This document shows positions 35,544 through 44,587 of a stretch of 54,204 nt of DNA, one piece after another. The translations under genes were made by a program, and so were the position numbers. The stretch comes from Planctomycetales bacterium (lineage in GTDB: Bacteria; Planctomycetota; Planctomycetia; Pirellulales; Thermoguttaceae), in assembly GCA_007119795.1 (NCBI GenBank), contig SKOZ01000072.1, positions 1 through 54,204 of the forward strand, given 5' to 3'. Below the pieces are notes generated by a model. That model made no database searches and was not told where the DNA came from. It saw only the letters and a list, made by a program, of their open reading frames with translations. The first letter of the stretch is position 1. Every line of letters starts with the position of its first letter.

Positions 35544-36413
35544 CTAGTAGACGGCGACGCCCAGGCCGGTGCGGCGGCGAACCCGCTCGGCAATGGCGGT
35601 CAGCTCGGCGCGGGTGAGGGCCGAGACGAAGGCCTCGGCGGGCGGGCGGGCGACTGAATGCAACTGCACCAGCTTGACGGTTCCCCCGGCAGCGGTGATC
35701 TCGGCGAGCCGGTCGGCGTAGGCCGCGATCTCGGCATCCGGCGGCGGCTCTCCGGCAAGCCGCATGAGGAGCGTTTGAATGACCAAGGGCCGCTCGCGGG
35801 CCGCCGCCCGGAGGTTGTCGAGAATGCGGGAGAAGGGGATCGCGGAGCGGGCGACGCGGGTATAGTAGGCCGCGGTCCCGGCGTCGAGCTTGGCCCAGAC
35901 CTCGCCGCCGTGGGCGTCGAGGATCGACAGCCCGCGGCGGACGGCCGGGCGATGGAACATGCTGGCGTTCGTAATGAGGACCAGTTTGACGCCGTCCAAG
36001 GCGTGGCGTTGGCGGACTTTGGCCGACACGCCGACGATCTCGTCGAAATTGACAAAGGTGGTCGGCTCGCCGTCGCCGCTGAAGGCGATATCCCTGAGCT
36101 GCCTGAGCTCCGCCGGGGCGTTCCGGAACGGCGGCCCCGCGAAGACCGCTCCCTCGGTCACCGCCGCCACCATGGCCTCCAACTCCCCCTCCAGGATCGC
36201 CAGATCGACGAATGCCTTCTCCCCCGGTTGCCCCCGATCCACCTGGCAGTAGACGCAGTCGAAGTTGCAGATCTTGTCGAGGTTGAGATTGATCCCGATG
36301 GAGATCCCGCCCGACCGGCGACTGAGGACGGGGTAGACGTACCGGTTCCGCTGATAGGAGCGGGGATGGGAGGCGAACAACGCGTCGCCCGCGGGAGCCT
36401 TATCGGGGATCAT
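35544..36413 (-). CDS. radical SAM protein
   Basis: A 289-residue radical SAM enzyme with the iron-sulfur motif CNFDCVYC near residue 50, the SAM-contacting strand DIAFSGDGEPTT, and a complete (beta/alpha)-type core. The pattern YPVLSRRSGGISIGINLNLDKICNFDCVYCQ and the SGDGEPT segment are like the family near wyosine (TYW1-like) radical SAM proteins. No second cluster-binding cysteine region is seen in the C-terminal half, and the reaction is unknown. ATG 36413 has no clear Shine-Dalgarno sequence. It ends convergently towards the GGDEF gene. Confidence 0.87.
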   Translation of the reverse strand: MIPDKAPAGDALFASHPRSYQRNRYVYPVLSRRSGGISIGINLNLDKICNFDCVYCQVDRGQPGEKAFVDLAILEGELEAMVAAVTEGAVFAGPPFRNAPAELRQLRDIAFSGDGEPTTFVNFDEIVGVSAKVRQRHALDGVKLVLITNASMFHRPAVRRGLSILDAHGGEVWAKLDAGTAAYYTRVARSAIPFSRILDNLRAAARERPLVIQTLLMRLAGEPPPDAEIAAYADRLAEITAAGGTVKLVQLHSVARPPAEAFVSALTRAELTAIAERVRRRTGLGVAVY

Positions 36414-36553
36414 CGAGGGGGTTGCGCGGACACGCGCAGTCGCTGGGTGTGCGCTCGTCGAAGGCCACCGCCGACGGCTTCGGTCCCACGCGCGCCGACC
36501 GCAGGCGCGGGCCGTCGCTCCGCTGCCGGCTGAGACCGGAACGGGGAAAACAG

Positions 36554-37366
36554 CTACTTGGCGGCCTTCGCCTTGCCGCTGGCGGAGGCCTTGTCTTTGT
36601 CCTTTTCGGCGGTCCGCCGCTCGCGATCGGTGGAAAGGACCTGGCGGAGGAGCGCCGAGTAGTCCTCGTAGGCCACCTCGGACGGCGGGCCCGGTGCATA
36701 TTGGTAGATCGAACTCGAAGTCTTATTGGCGAGGCACAAAAGGGTCGAACCCACCGTGCCATAGCCGTTGTTGGAAATCACCACCCCGCGACGGCCAAAT
36801 GCATCGGGCTTGCGGGAGAAGGCCCGGCTGGCAACCGCCAGGAAGGTGACCGCGGAGTCGAGCTTCTGGAGCGTGAGCTGGCGGCGGATGAACTCCTGGC
36901 GTGGGTCGTGGTGATCGTCGAGATTGCCGTTGCTCAGCAGGTGCAGTCCGGCGGTGAGCTCGACCACTTGCACGCGACTCCCCCCATAGACGACTCTGCC
37001 GCACCTGTTGTCGACGCAGAGGAGGTTCACGCCGGCGTAGCGGCCGCTCTCCAGCTCCTCGGCGGCCCGTTCCGCCGCCTCGTCGGCGAACTTGGCGCCG
37101 AGCAGGTCGCGGCACAGCAAGCCCCGCGACCGCGGTTCGTGCGGCACGAAGGGCGTGGCGCGGTTCAGCGCAGCGATCACCAGTCCGAACTGGTTCACCC
37201 CGAACCACGTCCCCCCCGCCTTACGGTCGGTTCCGCACACGACCCGAGGCTTACCCGGCTGGATGCGCGGTGGTTGCGAGGGACGGTCGAGGCGCTCTTC
37301 CCGGTTGTGGGCAACGAGGATCGGCGCGTCGCGAACCGTCTTGTACTGGATTGCCAAGATACACAT
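36554..37366 (-). CDS. NRDE-family (TANGO2-like) protein
   Basis: A 270-residue protein of the NRDE family, named for its Asn-Arg-[Asp/Glu]-Glu motif; here NREE at residues 21-24 after MCILAIQYKT. In this family Cys2 resembles an N-terminal-nucleophile hydrolase residue, so methionine removal could expose a reactive Cys. Downstream motifs GGTWFGVNQFGLVIAALNR and the GxN-rich core fit. ATG 37366 is used because it puts Cys at position 2; the longer frame would need a TTG. The C-terminal 25 residues are Lys/Ala-rich. Eukaryotic TANGO2 affects lipid and heme handling, but the bacterial role is not established. Confidence 0.87.
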   Translation of the reverse strand: MCILAIQYKTVRDAPILVAHNREERLDRPSQPPRIQPGKPRVVCGTDRKAGGTWFGVNQFGLVIAALNRATPFVPHEPRSRGLLCRDLLGAKFADEAAERAAEELESGRYAGVNLLCVDNRCGRVVYGGSRVQVVELTAGLHLLSNGNLDDHHDPRQEFIRRQLTLQKLDSAVTFLAVASRAFSRKPDAFGRRGVVISNNGYGTVGSTLLCLANKTSSSIYQYAPGPPSEVAYEDYSALLRQVLSTDRERRTAEKDKDKASASGKAKAAK

Positions 37367-38023
37367 GTGCGTCAATGGGGAATTCTCTCGGCGTGCCGCG
37401 CGTCACGAACCCCTTACCGCGTCGCTGGCGGCCCCACCATGCCGGGGGACGGAAACCGCTATACACAACCCCTGATTCGAAGCGGCTGCCTTTCTGGGTT
37501 TCCCGCCGGTTTGACACCAATCGGGCGCGCGTCAATCGCCTCGGCCCCCCATCCCTCCATGAGTCGTTCTTCTGGGAGCTGCTCAAACATCTCAGTGTAG
37601 CCGCTAGGGAGCCCTTCCTGCACCCCACTGGCAGGGGCTTTTCTGGCCACAACCGGAACTGCCTCGTTTGCCGCGGTTCGCCGGGAGTGGCAATCGATCC
37701 ACCTTTTATTCTATCCGCCTGCCATTCCACGGCCACGGCGGTCGTTTGTCGCCCCCGATGTCTTGGGGGGTGGAAGCGGCTTCTCGGGGTTATGGGAGTC
37801 CGCTTCCGAAGCGCCAGGCGGCAATGCAACGGACGGTCAACGCTCCTCGCCGGTCCCTACCTGCAACGGGCCGTACGCCCTCCTGGCGCCGGACGCCGCG
37901 CCGCGCCCTGCGCAACAAGGCCTTGTGGATGGTGCCGAAAAACCGTAAGGTTGCATGATTCGGGCGATGCCGCTTCGCCGCCGGACGGGGCGTGATCCTG
38001 GCTGCGCCGTCCGAGGGGTCTCT
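37367..38023. other. intergenic region between divergent genes
   Basis: 657 bases separate the NRDE gene (minus) and fabH (plus). I see no protein gene; open frames here look like random high-GC readings. There is an imperfect hairpin GGAAGCGG/CCGCTTCC (37772-37779 and 37800-37807) overlapping a palindrome CGCTTCCGAAGCG at 37801-37813. Ribosomal protein L32 and plsX, often next to fabH, are not recognisable. Confidence 0.5.
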
Positions 38024-39106
38024 ATGGCCATTACCATTCTTCGCGATCGAGTCGACAGCATGGCGCAAATGACCAGGGAAGCACGACCGGGCGAGGTCGA
38101 AATCCAGGCGAAACGGTCGCGCGTGGGACGGCTCATGGGAGTCCAGGCCATCGGCGTGGGCAGTTCCGTTCCCGAGAATGTCATCCGCAACGAGGACCTG
38201 GCCGCCCTCGGCTACGACGCCGAATGGATCGTGCAGCGGACAGGGATTCTCGAACGGCGCCATGCCCTGCCCGGAACCGACACCAGCGACATGGCCGCCG
38301 AAGCGGCCGCGCGGTGCATCGAGAATGCGGGCGTCGATCCGCGGGACATCGACCTGTTACTGGTGGGGACCTTCACCCCCGATCTGCTCCTTCCCTCGAC
38401 GGCCTGCCTGGTCCAGGAAAAGCTGGGAATCACCTGCCCGGCGCTCGACTTGCACGCCGCCTGTGCGGGCTTCGTGTTCGCCATGCTCACGGGGATGCAG
38501 TTCGTGGCCACCGGGAGCAGCCGGCGGGCGCTGATCGTGGGGGCCGATTGCAACTCGCGCGTGGTCAACCCGGCCGACGAGAAGACCTATCCTCTCTTCG
38601 GCGACGGTGCCGGGGCGGTGCTCTTGGCGCCGGGGAGCGAGAGTCAGGGCCTGTTGGGCTTCGCCGTGGGGGCGGACGGCTCGGGCGCCGACCTGCTCTG
38701 CCGGCGGATGGGCGGCACCCGCCACCCCTACACCGCCGACGGCGCCCTCGTGGGCCTGCACTACCTGACCATGGAGGGCCGCCCCATCTTCAAGTGGGCC
38801 ATCCGCATGTTGCGTCAGACCGTCGCCGAGGTCCTCGAGGTGGCCGGCCGCCGCCTCGAAGATATCGACCTGGTCATCTTTCACCAGGCGAACATGCGGA
38901 TCATCAACTCGGCCGTCAAGGAACTGGGCATCCCCCCGCATAAGGTGGTCAACAACCTGGAGCGGTATGGCAACACTTCGGGAGGCAGCATTCCCCTGGC
39001 GCTCGACGAGGCCTACCAAGAGGGGCGCATCCGCCCCGGGAGCTTGATTCTCTTCAGCGGTTTCGGCGCCGGCCTCGCCTGGGGCACGGTGATCATGCAG
39101 TGGTGA
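38024..39106 (+). CDS. fabH: beta-ketoacyl-ACP synthase III
   Basis: Initiates fatty acid synthesis by condensing acetyl-CoA (or another acyl-CoA) with malonyl-ACP. The Cys-His-Asn triad is visible: Cys in AACAGFVF (codon 38462), His in FHQANMRI and Asn in NNLERYGNTSGGS. The C terminus LILFSGFGAGLAWGT is typical. The start is uncertain: ATG 38024 has a GAGGGG element and gives 360 residues with an N-terminal extension, while ATG 38135 would give the standard 323 residues beginning MGVQAIGVGSSVPENV. The gene is about 28 kb from the ketosynthase cluster, so it probably serves general lipid synthesis. Confidence 0.93.
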   Translation: MAITILRDRVDSMAQMTREARPGEVEIQAKRSRVGRLMGVQAIGVGSSVPENVIRNEDLAALGYDAEWIVQRTGILERRHALPGTDTSDMAAEAAARCIENAGVDPRDIDLLLVGTFTPDLLLPSTACLVQEKLGITCPALDLHAACAGFVFAMLTGMQFVATGSSRRALIVGADCNSRVVNPADEKTYPLFGDGAGAVLLAPGSESQGLLGFAVGADGSGADLLCRRMGGTRHPYTADGALVGLHYLTMEGRPIFKWAIRMLRQTVAEVLEVAGRRLEDIDLVIFHQANMRIINSAVKELGIPPHKVVNNLERYGNTSGGSIPLALDEAYQEGRIRPGSLILFSGFGAGLAWGTVIMQW

Positions 39107-39120
39107 AGGGAGCCGGGAGT

Positions 39121-40923
39121 ATGACGCCAGCGAACGCGCTACCGATGCGGGCCGAGGTCGCCCCGGCCGACTGCTGGGACCTGACGAGCCTTTTTGCCGA
39201 CGACGGACAATGGGAGGCGGCTTTCCGGGAATGGGAGCCGCGGCTCGAGGAGTACGCCCGCTTCCGTGGCCGCCTCGGCGATGGGGCCGCCACCCTGCTG
39301 GCCTGCATCGAGCTGGACATCGAGCTGGACCGGGTAGGCGAGCGGTTGGGGACGTACGCCTTCCTCAAGCACTCGGAAGACCTCGGCGAGGGCCGCTACC
39401 AGGAGATGCTGGCCCGCTACCAGAGCGCGGCGGCCCGCGCCGGTGAGGCGGCGAGCTTCATCCGTCCCGAGTTGCTCGCGCTTCCCGAAGAGACGCTGCA
39501 AGGCTACCTGGCCGACCCGCGGCTGGCCCCGCACCGCCTCACCCTCGAGCGGCTTCTCCGCTGGCGGCCGCATACCCTCAGCCCCTCCGAAGAACGGCTG
39601 TTGGCCATGCAGGCCGAAATGGCGCAGACCGCCAACCAGGTCTTCGCCCGGCTCAACGACGTCGACCTCCGCTTCGGCACCGTGGAGAACGAGCATGGCG
39701 AACGGGTCGAGGTGAGCCATGCCGGTTTCTCGGCACTCCTCCAGTCGCCCCGCCGCGAGCTCCGCCGCGCGGCCTTCGAGACCCACTACGAGCAGTACGA
39801 CGGCCACCGCAACGTGTTGGCCGCCGCTCTGGCCGGCTCTGTACACCGCGACGTCTACTACGCGCGCGCCCGGAATTTTCCCAGTGCGCTGGCAGCGGCC
39901 CTCTTCCCCGACCGCATCCCGGACACCGTCTACGAGAACCTCATCGATTCCGTGCGCCGCCACCTCCCGGCCCTCCACCGCTATTACGAGGTCCGCCGAC
40001 GGAAGATGGGTCTTAAAGACATCCACCACTACGACACCTATGTCCCCATCCTTGCGGACCTTTCCGTCAGGCACCCTTGGGACGAGGCGGTGGAGACGGT
40101 GCTCGCAGCGCTTGCCCCGTTGGGCGACGAGTATCTCGACGTCTTGCGAAACGGTCTCGAGGGCGGTTGGTGCGACCGCTACGAGAATCGGGGCAAGCGG
40201 AGCGGAGCCTTCAGCTCGGGCTCCTTCGACGGGGATCCCTACATTCTCATGAACTACCGCGAGGAGGTCCTCGACCACGTCTTCACGCTGGCCCACGAGG
40301 CGGGCCACTCGATGCACTCCTACTACTCCGCCCGCCACCAGCCCTACCAGTACTACCAGTACACGATCTTCGTGGCCGAGGTGGCCAGCACCTTCAACGA
40401 GCAGCTCCTGGCCCGCCACCTCATGGACCGGGCCGACGACGACCGCCAGCGCGCCTACCTGGTCAACCGCCAGATCGACGCCATGCGGGCAACCATCTTC
40501 CGCCAGACGATGTTCGCCGAGTTCGAGAAGATCATCCACGATCTCGCCGAGCGGCACGAACCGCTCTCCGTAGACCGCTTCCGCCTGGTCTACGGCGAGC
40601 TGCTCGACGCCTACTTCGGCCCCCGGTTCGCCATTGACGAGGCGCTCTCGCTGGAGTGTTTCCGCATCCCCCACTTCTACCACGCCTTCTACGTCTACAA
40701 GTACGCCACCGGCCTCTCCGCGGCCATCGCCCTGGCGGACCGGGTCGCCGGCGGCGGCCAAGTGGAACTGGACGACTACTTGGGTTTCCTTAAGGGGGGC
40801 TGCGCCAAGGATCCTCTCGATCTGCTGCGGGATGCAGGGGTCGACATGGAGCGGCCGGAGCCGGTCGACGCCGCCCTCGACCATTTCGGCCGCCTCGTCG
40901 ACGAGCTCGACCGGCTGATCTAG
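39121..40923 (+). CDS. pepF: oligoendopeptidase F (M3 family)
   Basis: Cytoplasmic zinc endopeptidase that cuts short peptides. The 600 residues are the normal PepF size, largely helical, and carry the HExxH motif HEAGH (His392, Glu393, His396) followed by the third-ligand region FVAEVASTFNEQLL. The tail ends in the family-like YLGFLKGGCAKDPLDLLRDAGVDM. ATG 39121 follows a GGGAG element and lies 15 bases after fabH, so the two may be co-transcribed although their functions seem unrelated. Confidence 0.95.
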   Translation: MTPANALPMRAEVAPADCWDLTSLFADDGQWEAAFREWEPRLEEYARFRGRLGDGAATLLACIELDIELDRVGERLGTYAFLKHSEDLGEGRYQEMLARYQSAAARAGEAASFIRPELLALPEETLQGYLADPRLAPHRLTLERLLRWRPHTLSPSEERLLAMQAEMAQTANQVFARLNDVDLRFGTVENEHGERVEVSHAGFSALLQSPRRELRRAAFETHYEQYDGHRNVLAAALAGSVHRDVYYARARNFPSALAAALFPDRIPDTVYENLIDSVRRHLPALHRYYEVRRRKMGLKDIHHYDTYVPILADLSVRHPWDEAVETVLAALAPLGDEYLDVLRNGLEGGWCDRYENRGKRSGAFSSGSFDGDPYILMNYREEVLDHVFTLAHEAGHSMHSYYSARHQPYQYYQYTIFVAEVASTFNEQLLARHLMDRADDDRQRAYLVNRQIDAMRATIFRQTMFAEFEKIIHDLAERHEPLSVDRFRLVYGELLDAYFGPRFAIDEALSLECFRIPHFYHAFYVYKYATGLSAAIALADRVAGGGQVELDDYLGFLKGGCAKDPLDLLRDAGVDMERPEPVDAALDHFGRLVDELDRLI

Positions 40924-41126
40924 ACCCTGCGACGCTGTGTCCTGCCCTGCTGCTCCCCCAACTTCTCTTGACCTCGGACTTGGCGGAGGACGATAATCCC
41001 TCACCGGGTCGACAGGGTGCGCCCGGGGGCTCGACGCGGACTTCACCCTCGCCGACAACCCTTGTGGTGGCGGCGAAGGGTTTATGCCGATACGGACCAG
41101 TACGGGATGCAACCAGGAGGCATCGA

Positions 41127-41879
41127 ATGGGCATGGATGGCCCCCCCCTGCACGGCAGCTTGACGTGGGGAGCGAGGCGGGTCGCCGCGGGCGGCGCGCC
41201 GCCGTGGAAGCACTCCTCCCCCTTGCGGAGTCTTCGTGCCGCGGCCCGCGCCCCCCGCGCCATCCGGCAATGGTTTCTCTTGCTGCCGTTGCTGGCCGCC
41301 GCCACCGGCTGCCAGATGAACTCCCATACCGATCGCGGCGCCGCCCTGGGCGGGCTTTCGGGGGCAGGAGTGGGGGCCCTAATTGGCGAGTCCTCCGGAA
41401 ACCCCCTGGCCGGAGCCGCCATTGGAGCGGGCGTGGGTGCCCTGACGGGGGCCACGATCGGCCAGGGCTTCGACGAGGTCGAGGCGCGGAACCGGGCGAT
41501 GATCGAGGCCCATCTCGGCCGCCGCGTCGCCGCCGGGGCGGTCACCATCGACGACGTGCTGGCCATGAGCCGGGCGGGCGTGGAGGAAGAGCTCATCGTC
41601 ACGCACGTCCAAGCCAACGGCATGGTGGCCCCGCTGACGAGCAACGACCTGATCGCGCTGCGAGAACAGCAGGTGAGCACACGGGTGATTCAGGCCATGC
41701 AGACCTCACGTCCCAAGGAACAGCCGGTGGTGATCCACCAGCCCGCGCCGCGGCCGGTGATCGTTGAGGAGTACTATTACGGCCCACCCCGCTGGTACTA
41801 CCCGCCCCATTACCGCTACGGCTACCGGCATCGCCGTCCCCGCTCCGGTGTGAGTTGGGGGATCTCCTTCAGCAACTGA
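41127..41879 (+). CDS. glycine-zipper lipoprotein
   Basis: A 250-residue predicted lipoprotein. ATG 41127 has an AGGAGG element with ideal spacing. It has an unusually long charged N region of about 45 residues, then WFLLLPLLAAATGC with a lipobox (AATGC). A glycine-zipper stretch follows (GAALGGLSGAGVGALIG and GAAIGAGVGALTGATIG), like SlyB/YMGG outer-membrane proteins that insert into membranes. The middle part contains a helical AMSRAGVEEELIVTHVQANG segment. The C-terminal 50 residues are rich in Tyr, Pro and Arg (EEYYYGPPRWYYPPHYRYGYRH). Exact role is unknown; envelope stability is likely. Confidence 0.78.
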   Translation: MGMDGPPLHGSLTWGARRVAAGGAPPWKHSSPLRSLRAAARAPRAIRQWFLLLPLLAAATGCQMNSHTDRGAALGGLSGAGVGALIGESSGNPLAGAAIGAGVGALTGATIGQGFDEVEARNRAMIEAHLGRRVAAGAVTIDDVLAMSRAGVEEELIVTHVQANGMVAPLTSNDLIALREQQVSTRVIQAMQTSRPKEQPVVIHQPAPRPVIVEEYYYGPPRWYYPPHYRYGYRHRRPRSGVSWGISFSN

Positions 41880-42130
41880 CCGACCGCTCGGCCTCGGCGG
41901 GAAGGGACAGCCGAACCGCGACCGTGAGGCTGCCGCCCTTCCCGGAAGGGGCCGACGGGAACATGGGGCGGTTCAGCAAGGCGAGCTTCGGCTTCTGTTC
42001 TACGGTCCTTGCCCCGCGCGGACCGGTAGGCTACAACACATCGTGAAGGGGCGGCCACCCCGCCACGGGGTGGCACTGCGGCTTGCGGCCGTGCATCCTG
42101 GACCCCTTGTGTGTTGGTGGGCCCCTTACG

Positions 42131-42940
42131 GTGACGCTCCCCATTCCGCCCGATCGACCGAGTGCCCCGAGAGGCGAACTGGCTGGAAAGACCGCCGTGG
42201 TCACCGGGGCATCGCGAGGGATCGGCCGGGCCATTGCTCTGGCATTGTCGCGGGCCGGGGCGGCTGTGGTGGTCCACGCCGGCCGCCACCTCGAGGCAGC
42301 CGAAGAGGTCGCCGGGACGATCCGTGCCGACGGCGGGGAGGCGGTGGCCACGGCGGCCGACCTGTCAGACCCGCCCGCCTGCCACGCCCTGGTCGATCGG
42401 AGCTGGCAGTGGCGGGGGCGGTTCGATGTCTGGGTCAACAATGCCGGGGCCGACATCCTCACTACCGCCGCGGCTCGCTGGAGCTTCGAGGAAAAGATCG
42501 CCCTGCTCTGGTCCGTCGACGTGGCTGGAACCATGCGCCTGGCCCGTGACGCGGGAATGCGGATGGAGAAGGCGGGCGGAGGAGTGGTCCTCAACATGGG
42601 GTGGGATGGGGCCGAGCGGGGAATGGCCGGCACCACGGCCGAGGTCTTCGCCGCCGCCAAGGGGGCCGTGATGGCCTTCACGCGAAGCCTGGCCCAGTCG
42701 CTGGCCCCGGCCGTGCGGGTCAACTGCATCGCTCCGGGGTGGATCCGCACCCAATGGGGAAACCAGACCTCCGCGGGCTGGCAGCGGCGGGCCGTGGCGG
42801 AAAGTCTCCGCGAACGCTGGGGGACTCCCGAGGATGTGGCCCAGGTGGCGCGGTTCCTGGCCTCGCCCGCCGCCGACTTCCTCAGCGGGCAGGTAATCGC
42901 CGTCAACGGCGGATTCCGCTTCGGGGAACGCTTCGTGTAG
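42131..42940 (+). CDS. short-chain dehydrogenase/reductase with altered active site
   Basis: Rossmann-fold protein of 269 residues. The cofactor site TGASRGIGRAIALAL and the NNAG motif are intact. The classical catalytic Tyr-x3-Lys is Phe173-x3-Lys177 (VFAAAKGA), and the expected Ser region reads NMGWDG, so the standard hydride-transfer mechanism looks impaired. The C-terminal segment FLSGQVIAVNGGF is normal. The start is uncertain; GTG 42131 is used since upstream sequence lacks support. It lies 108 bases before the DUF6513 gene, so a role in pterin metabolism (for example a dihydropterin reductase-like step) is possible, but unproven. Confidence 0.8.
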   Translation: MTLPIPPDRPSAPRGELAGKTAVVTGASRGIGRAIALALSRAGAAVVVHAGRHLEAAEEVAGTIRADGGEAVATAADLSDPPACHALVDRSWQWRGRFDVWVNNAGADILTTAAARWSFEEKIALLWSVDVAGTMRLARDAGMRMEKAGGGVVLNMGWDGAERGMAGTTAEVFAAAKGAVMAFTRSLAQSLAPAVRVNCIAPGWIRTQWGNQTSAGWQRRAVAESLRERWGTPEDVAQVARFLASPAADFLSGQVIAVNGGFRFGERFV

Positions 42941-43048
42941 ACTGGACACTGGACGTTGCCGTGCGGCTATTCCCGTGCCTGCCCGGCGGGCGGGTGCCGG
43001 CGGGCCGCGCGGGCACGAAAAAGACCTTTGCTGGGTGGAGGGTCCGCT

Positions 43049-44587
43049 GTGGTGGGGAAATCCCGGGAACACTACCTCTTCGTCACCGGTACGCTGGCCG
43101 AGCCGACTCTGCGAAACGTATTGGCCGACTTGGCGCCCCGCACCGGGTTTGATTATTCCGTGGCCGTGATGCCGATATCGATCGCGGCGCTCATGTCGCC
43201 GCGATGGATCGCCCGCCGACTCACCGTCCCCCCTGAGGTGACACGGGTCATGGTCCCCGGCTACTGCCTGGGCGACCTGAAACCGATCGCCGAGGTCGCC
43301 GAGGTGCCCGTCGAGCGAGGGCCCCGCGAGCTGATGCAGCTCGTCGAGCACTTCCAGCGGGGGCCCGAGAGGAACGACTACGGCGAGTTCGACATCGAGA
43401 TCCTTGCCCGGCTCGATGGGGCCGCGATGCTCGATGCCGAGTCGCTCGAGGTGGAGACCGACCGACTGGCCAATGACGGCGCCGAGATGGTCGTGCTCGG
43501 CGGTCCCTGGGACGACCGGCGGCTGGCGGCAACCGAGGCGGTGCGCGTGGTCCATGAGCGCGGGGTTCGCGTGGGCATCGACAATGCCGATGGCGCCACA
43601 GTGACCGAAGCGGTGGCCGAGGGGGCCGAACTGGTCTTCTCGGTCGATGCCCGAAACCGCCGCGATGCCTGCAACTGGGGAGTGCCCGTGGTGGTTGTGC
43701 CGGATGCCCCCGGAACGCTGGACGGCATCGAAGAAACGCTGGCCGTGCTGAACGACGCAGGGGTTGCGGCGCGGATCGACGTGGGGCTGGACCCGATCGG
43801 TTTCGGCCTGGCGGCAAGCATCGAGCGGCACATTCAGGCCCGCCGCCGCTGGCCCGAGGCAGCGATGCTCATGCGCGTGAGTACGCTGACCGAGACCACG
43901 ACGGTCGACTCCGCGGGGGTCAACCTGACGCTGCTGGGAATCTGCCAGGAGCTGCGCATCGGCAGTGTACTGACCAGCCAGCGGGCCAACTGGGCGCGAT
44001 CGAGCATCCGCGAGTGCGACGTCGCTCGCCGGCTGGCCTACTACGCCGTAACCCGGCACGTCCTCCCCAACCGGTTGGACGACCGCCTGGTGATGCTCCG
44101 CGATCGGCGGCTCCACCCGCCGGCTCCCGAGGCACTCGAGAAGCTGGCAGCCCGCCTCACGGATCGATCCTACCGCATCTTCGCGGAAGGGGGCCTGCTC
44201 CACGCCGTCTCCGCGGGCGTTCGCCTGGTGAGCAACGATCCCTACGACCTCCTCCAGCAGATGCTCGCCGATACGACGCGTCCCCTTTCCCCGCAGACGG
44301 CCTACTACTTGGGCTACGAGGTTTCCAAGGCGCTCACCGCCCTGCGGTTGGGCAAGAACTACCGCCAGGACGACGCGCTCGACTGGGGCATGCTCACCGT
44401 CCCGGAGCTGACCCGGCGAGAACGGCGGGCACTGCGGCTCGCCGGGCAAATCCAGGTGCCCCAAGCAGCCGCCGACGGGGGCAAGGAGACGCCCACGAGT
44501 GCTCCGCCGCGGACCGCCGGCGTGCGAAAGGAGGATGCCCCCCAGGAAGGCGCCGAGGCGTCCAACGATCAGGAGCCGGGCACGTGA
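43049..44587 (+). CDS. DUF6513 / dihydropteroate synthase-related protein
   Basis: A 512-residue protein like the dihydropteroate-synthase-related enzymes associated with tetrahydromethanopterin synthesis in archaea, methylotrophs and planctomycetes. Features are an N-terminal domain starting HYLFVTGTLAEP, with segments MVPGYCLGDL and AEVPVERGPRELMQL, then a TIM-barrel-like half containing VGIDNADG, GLDPIGFG and LGICQEL. The C-terminal 40 residues are acidic and probably disordered. GTG 43049 follows GGAGG. It overlaps pabB by four bases (GTGA), and pABA is the building block such enzymes condense with pterin. The family call is from memory of the group, so medium confidence. Confidence 0.75.
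   Translation: MVGKSREHYLFVTGTLAEPTLRNVLADLAPRTGFDYSVAVMPISIAALMSPRWIARRLTVPPEVTRVMVPGYCLGDLKPIAEVAEVPVERGPRELMQLVEHFQRGPERNDYGEFDIEILARLDGAAMLDAESLEVETDRLANDGAEMVVLGGPWDDRRLAATEAVRVVHERGVRVGIDNADGATVTEAVAEGAELVFSVDARNRRDACNWGVPVVVVPDAPGTLDGIEETLAVLNDAGVAARIDVGLDPIGFGLAASIERHIQARRRWPEAAMLMRVSTLTETTTVDSAGVNLTLLGICQELRIGSVLTSQRANWARSSIRECDVARRLAYYAVTRHVLPNRLDDRLVMLRDRRLHPPAPEALEKLAARLTDRSYRIFAEGGLLHAVSAGVRLVSNDPYDLLQQMLADTTRPLSPQTAYYLGYEVSKALTALRLGKNYRQDDALDWGMLTVPELTRRERRALRLAGQIQVPQAAADGGKETPTSAPPRTAGVRKEDAPQEGAEASNDQEPGT

Noticed and set aside
37668..37958. Basic ORF before fabH considered as ribosomal protein L32
   Set aside because: Lacks the L32 start AVPKR and its Cys pattern; only composition is similar.
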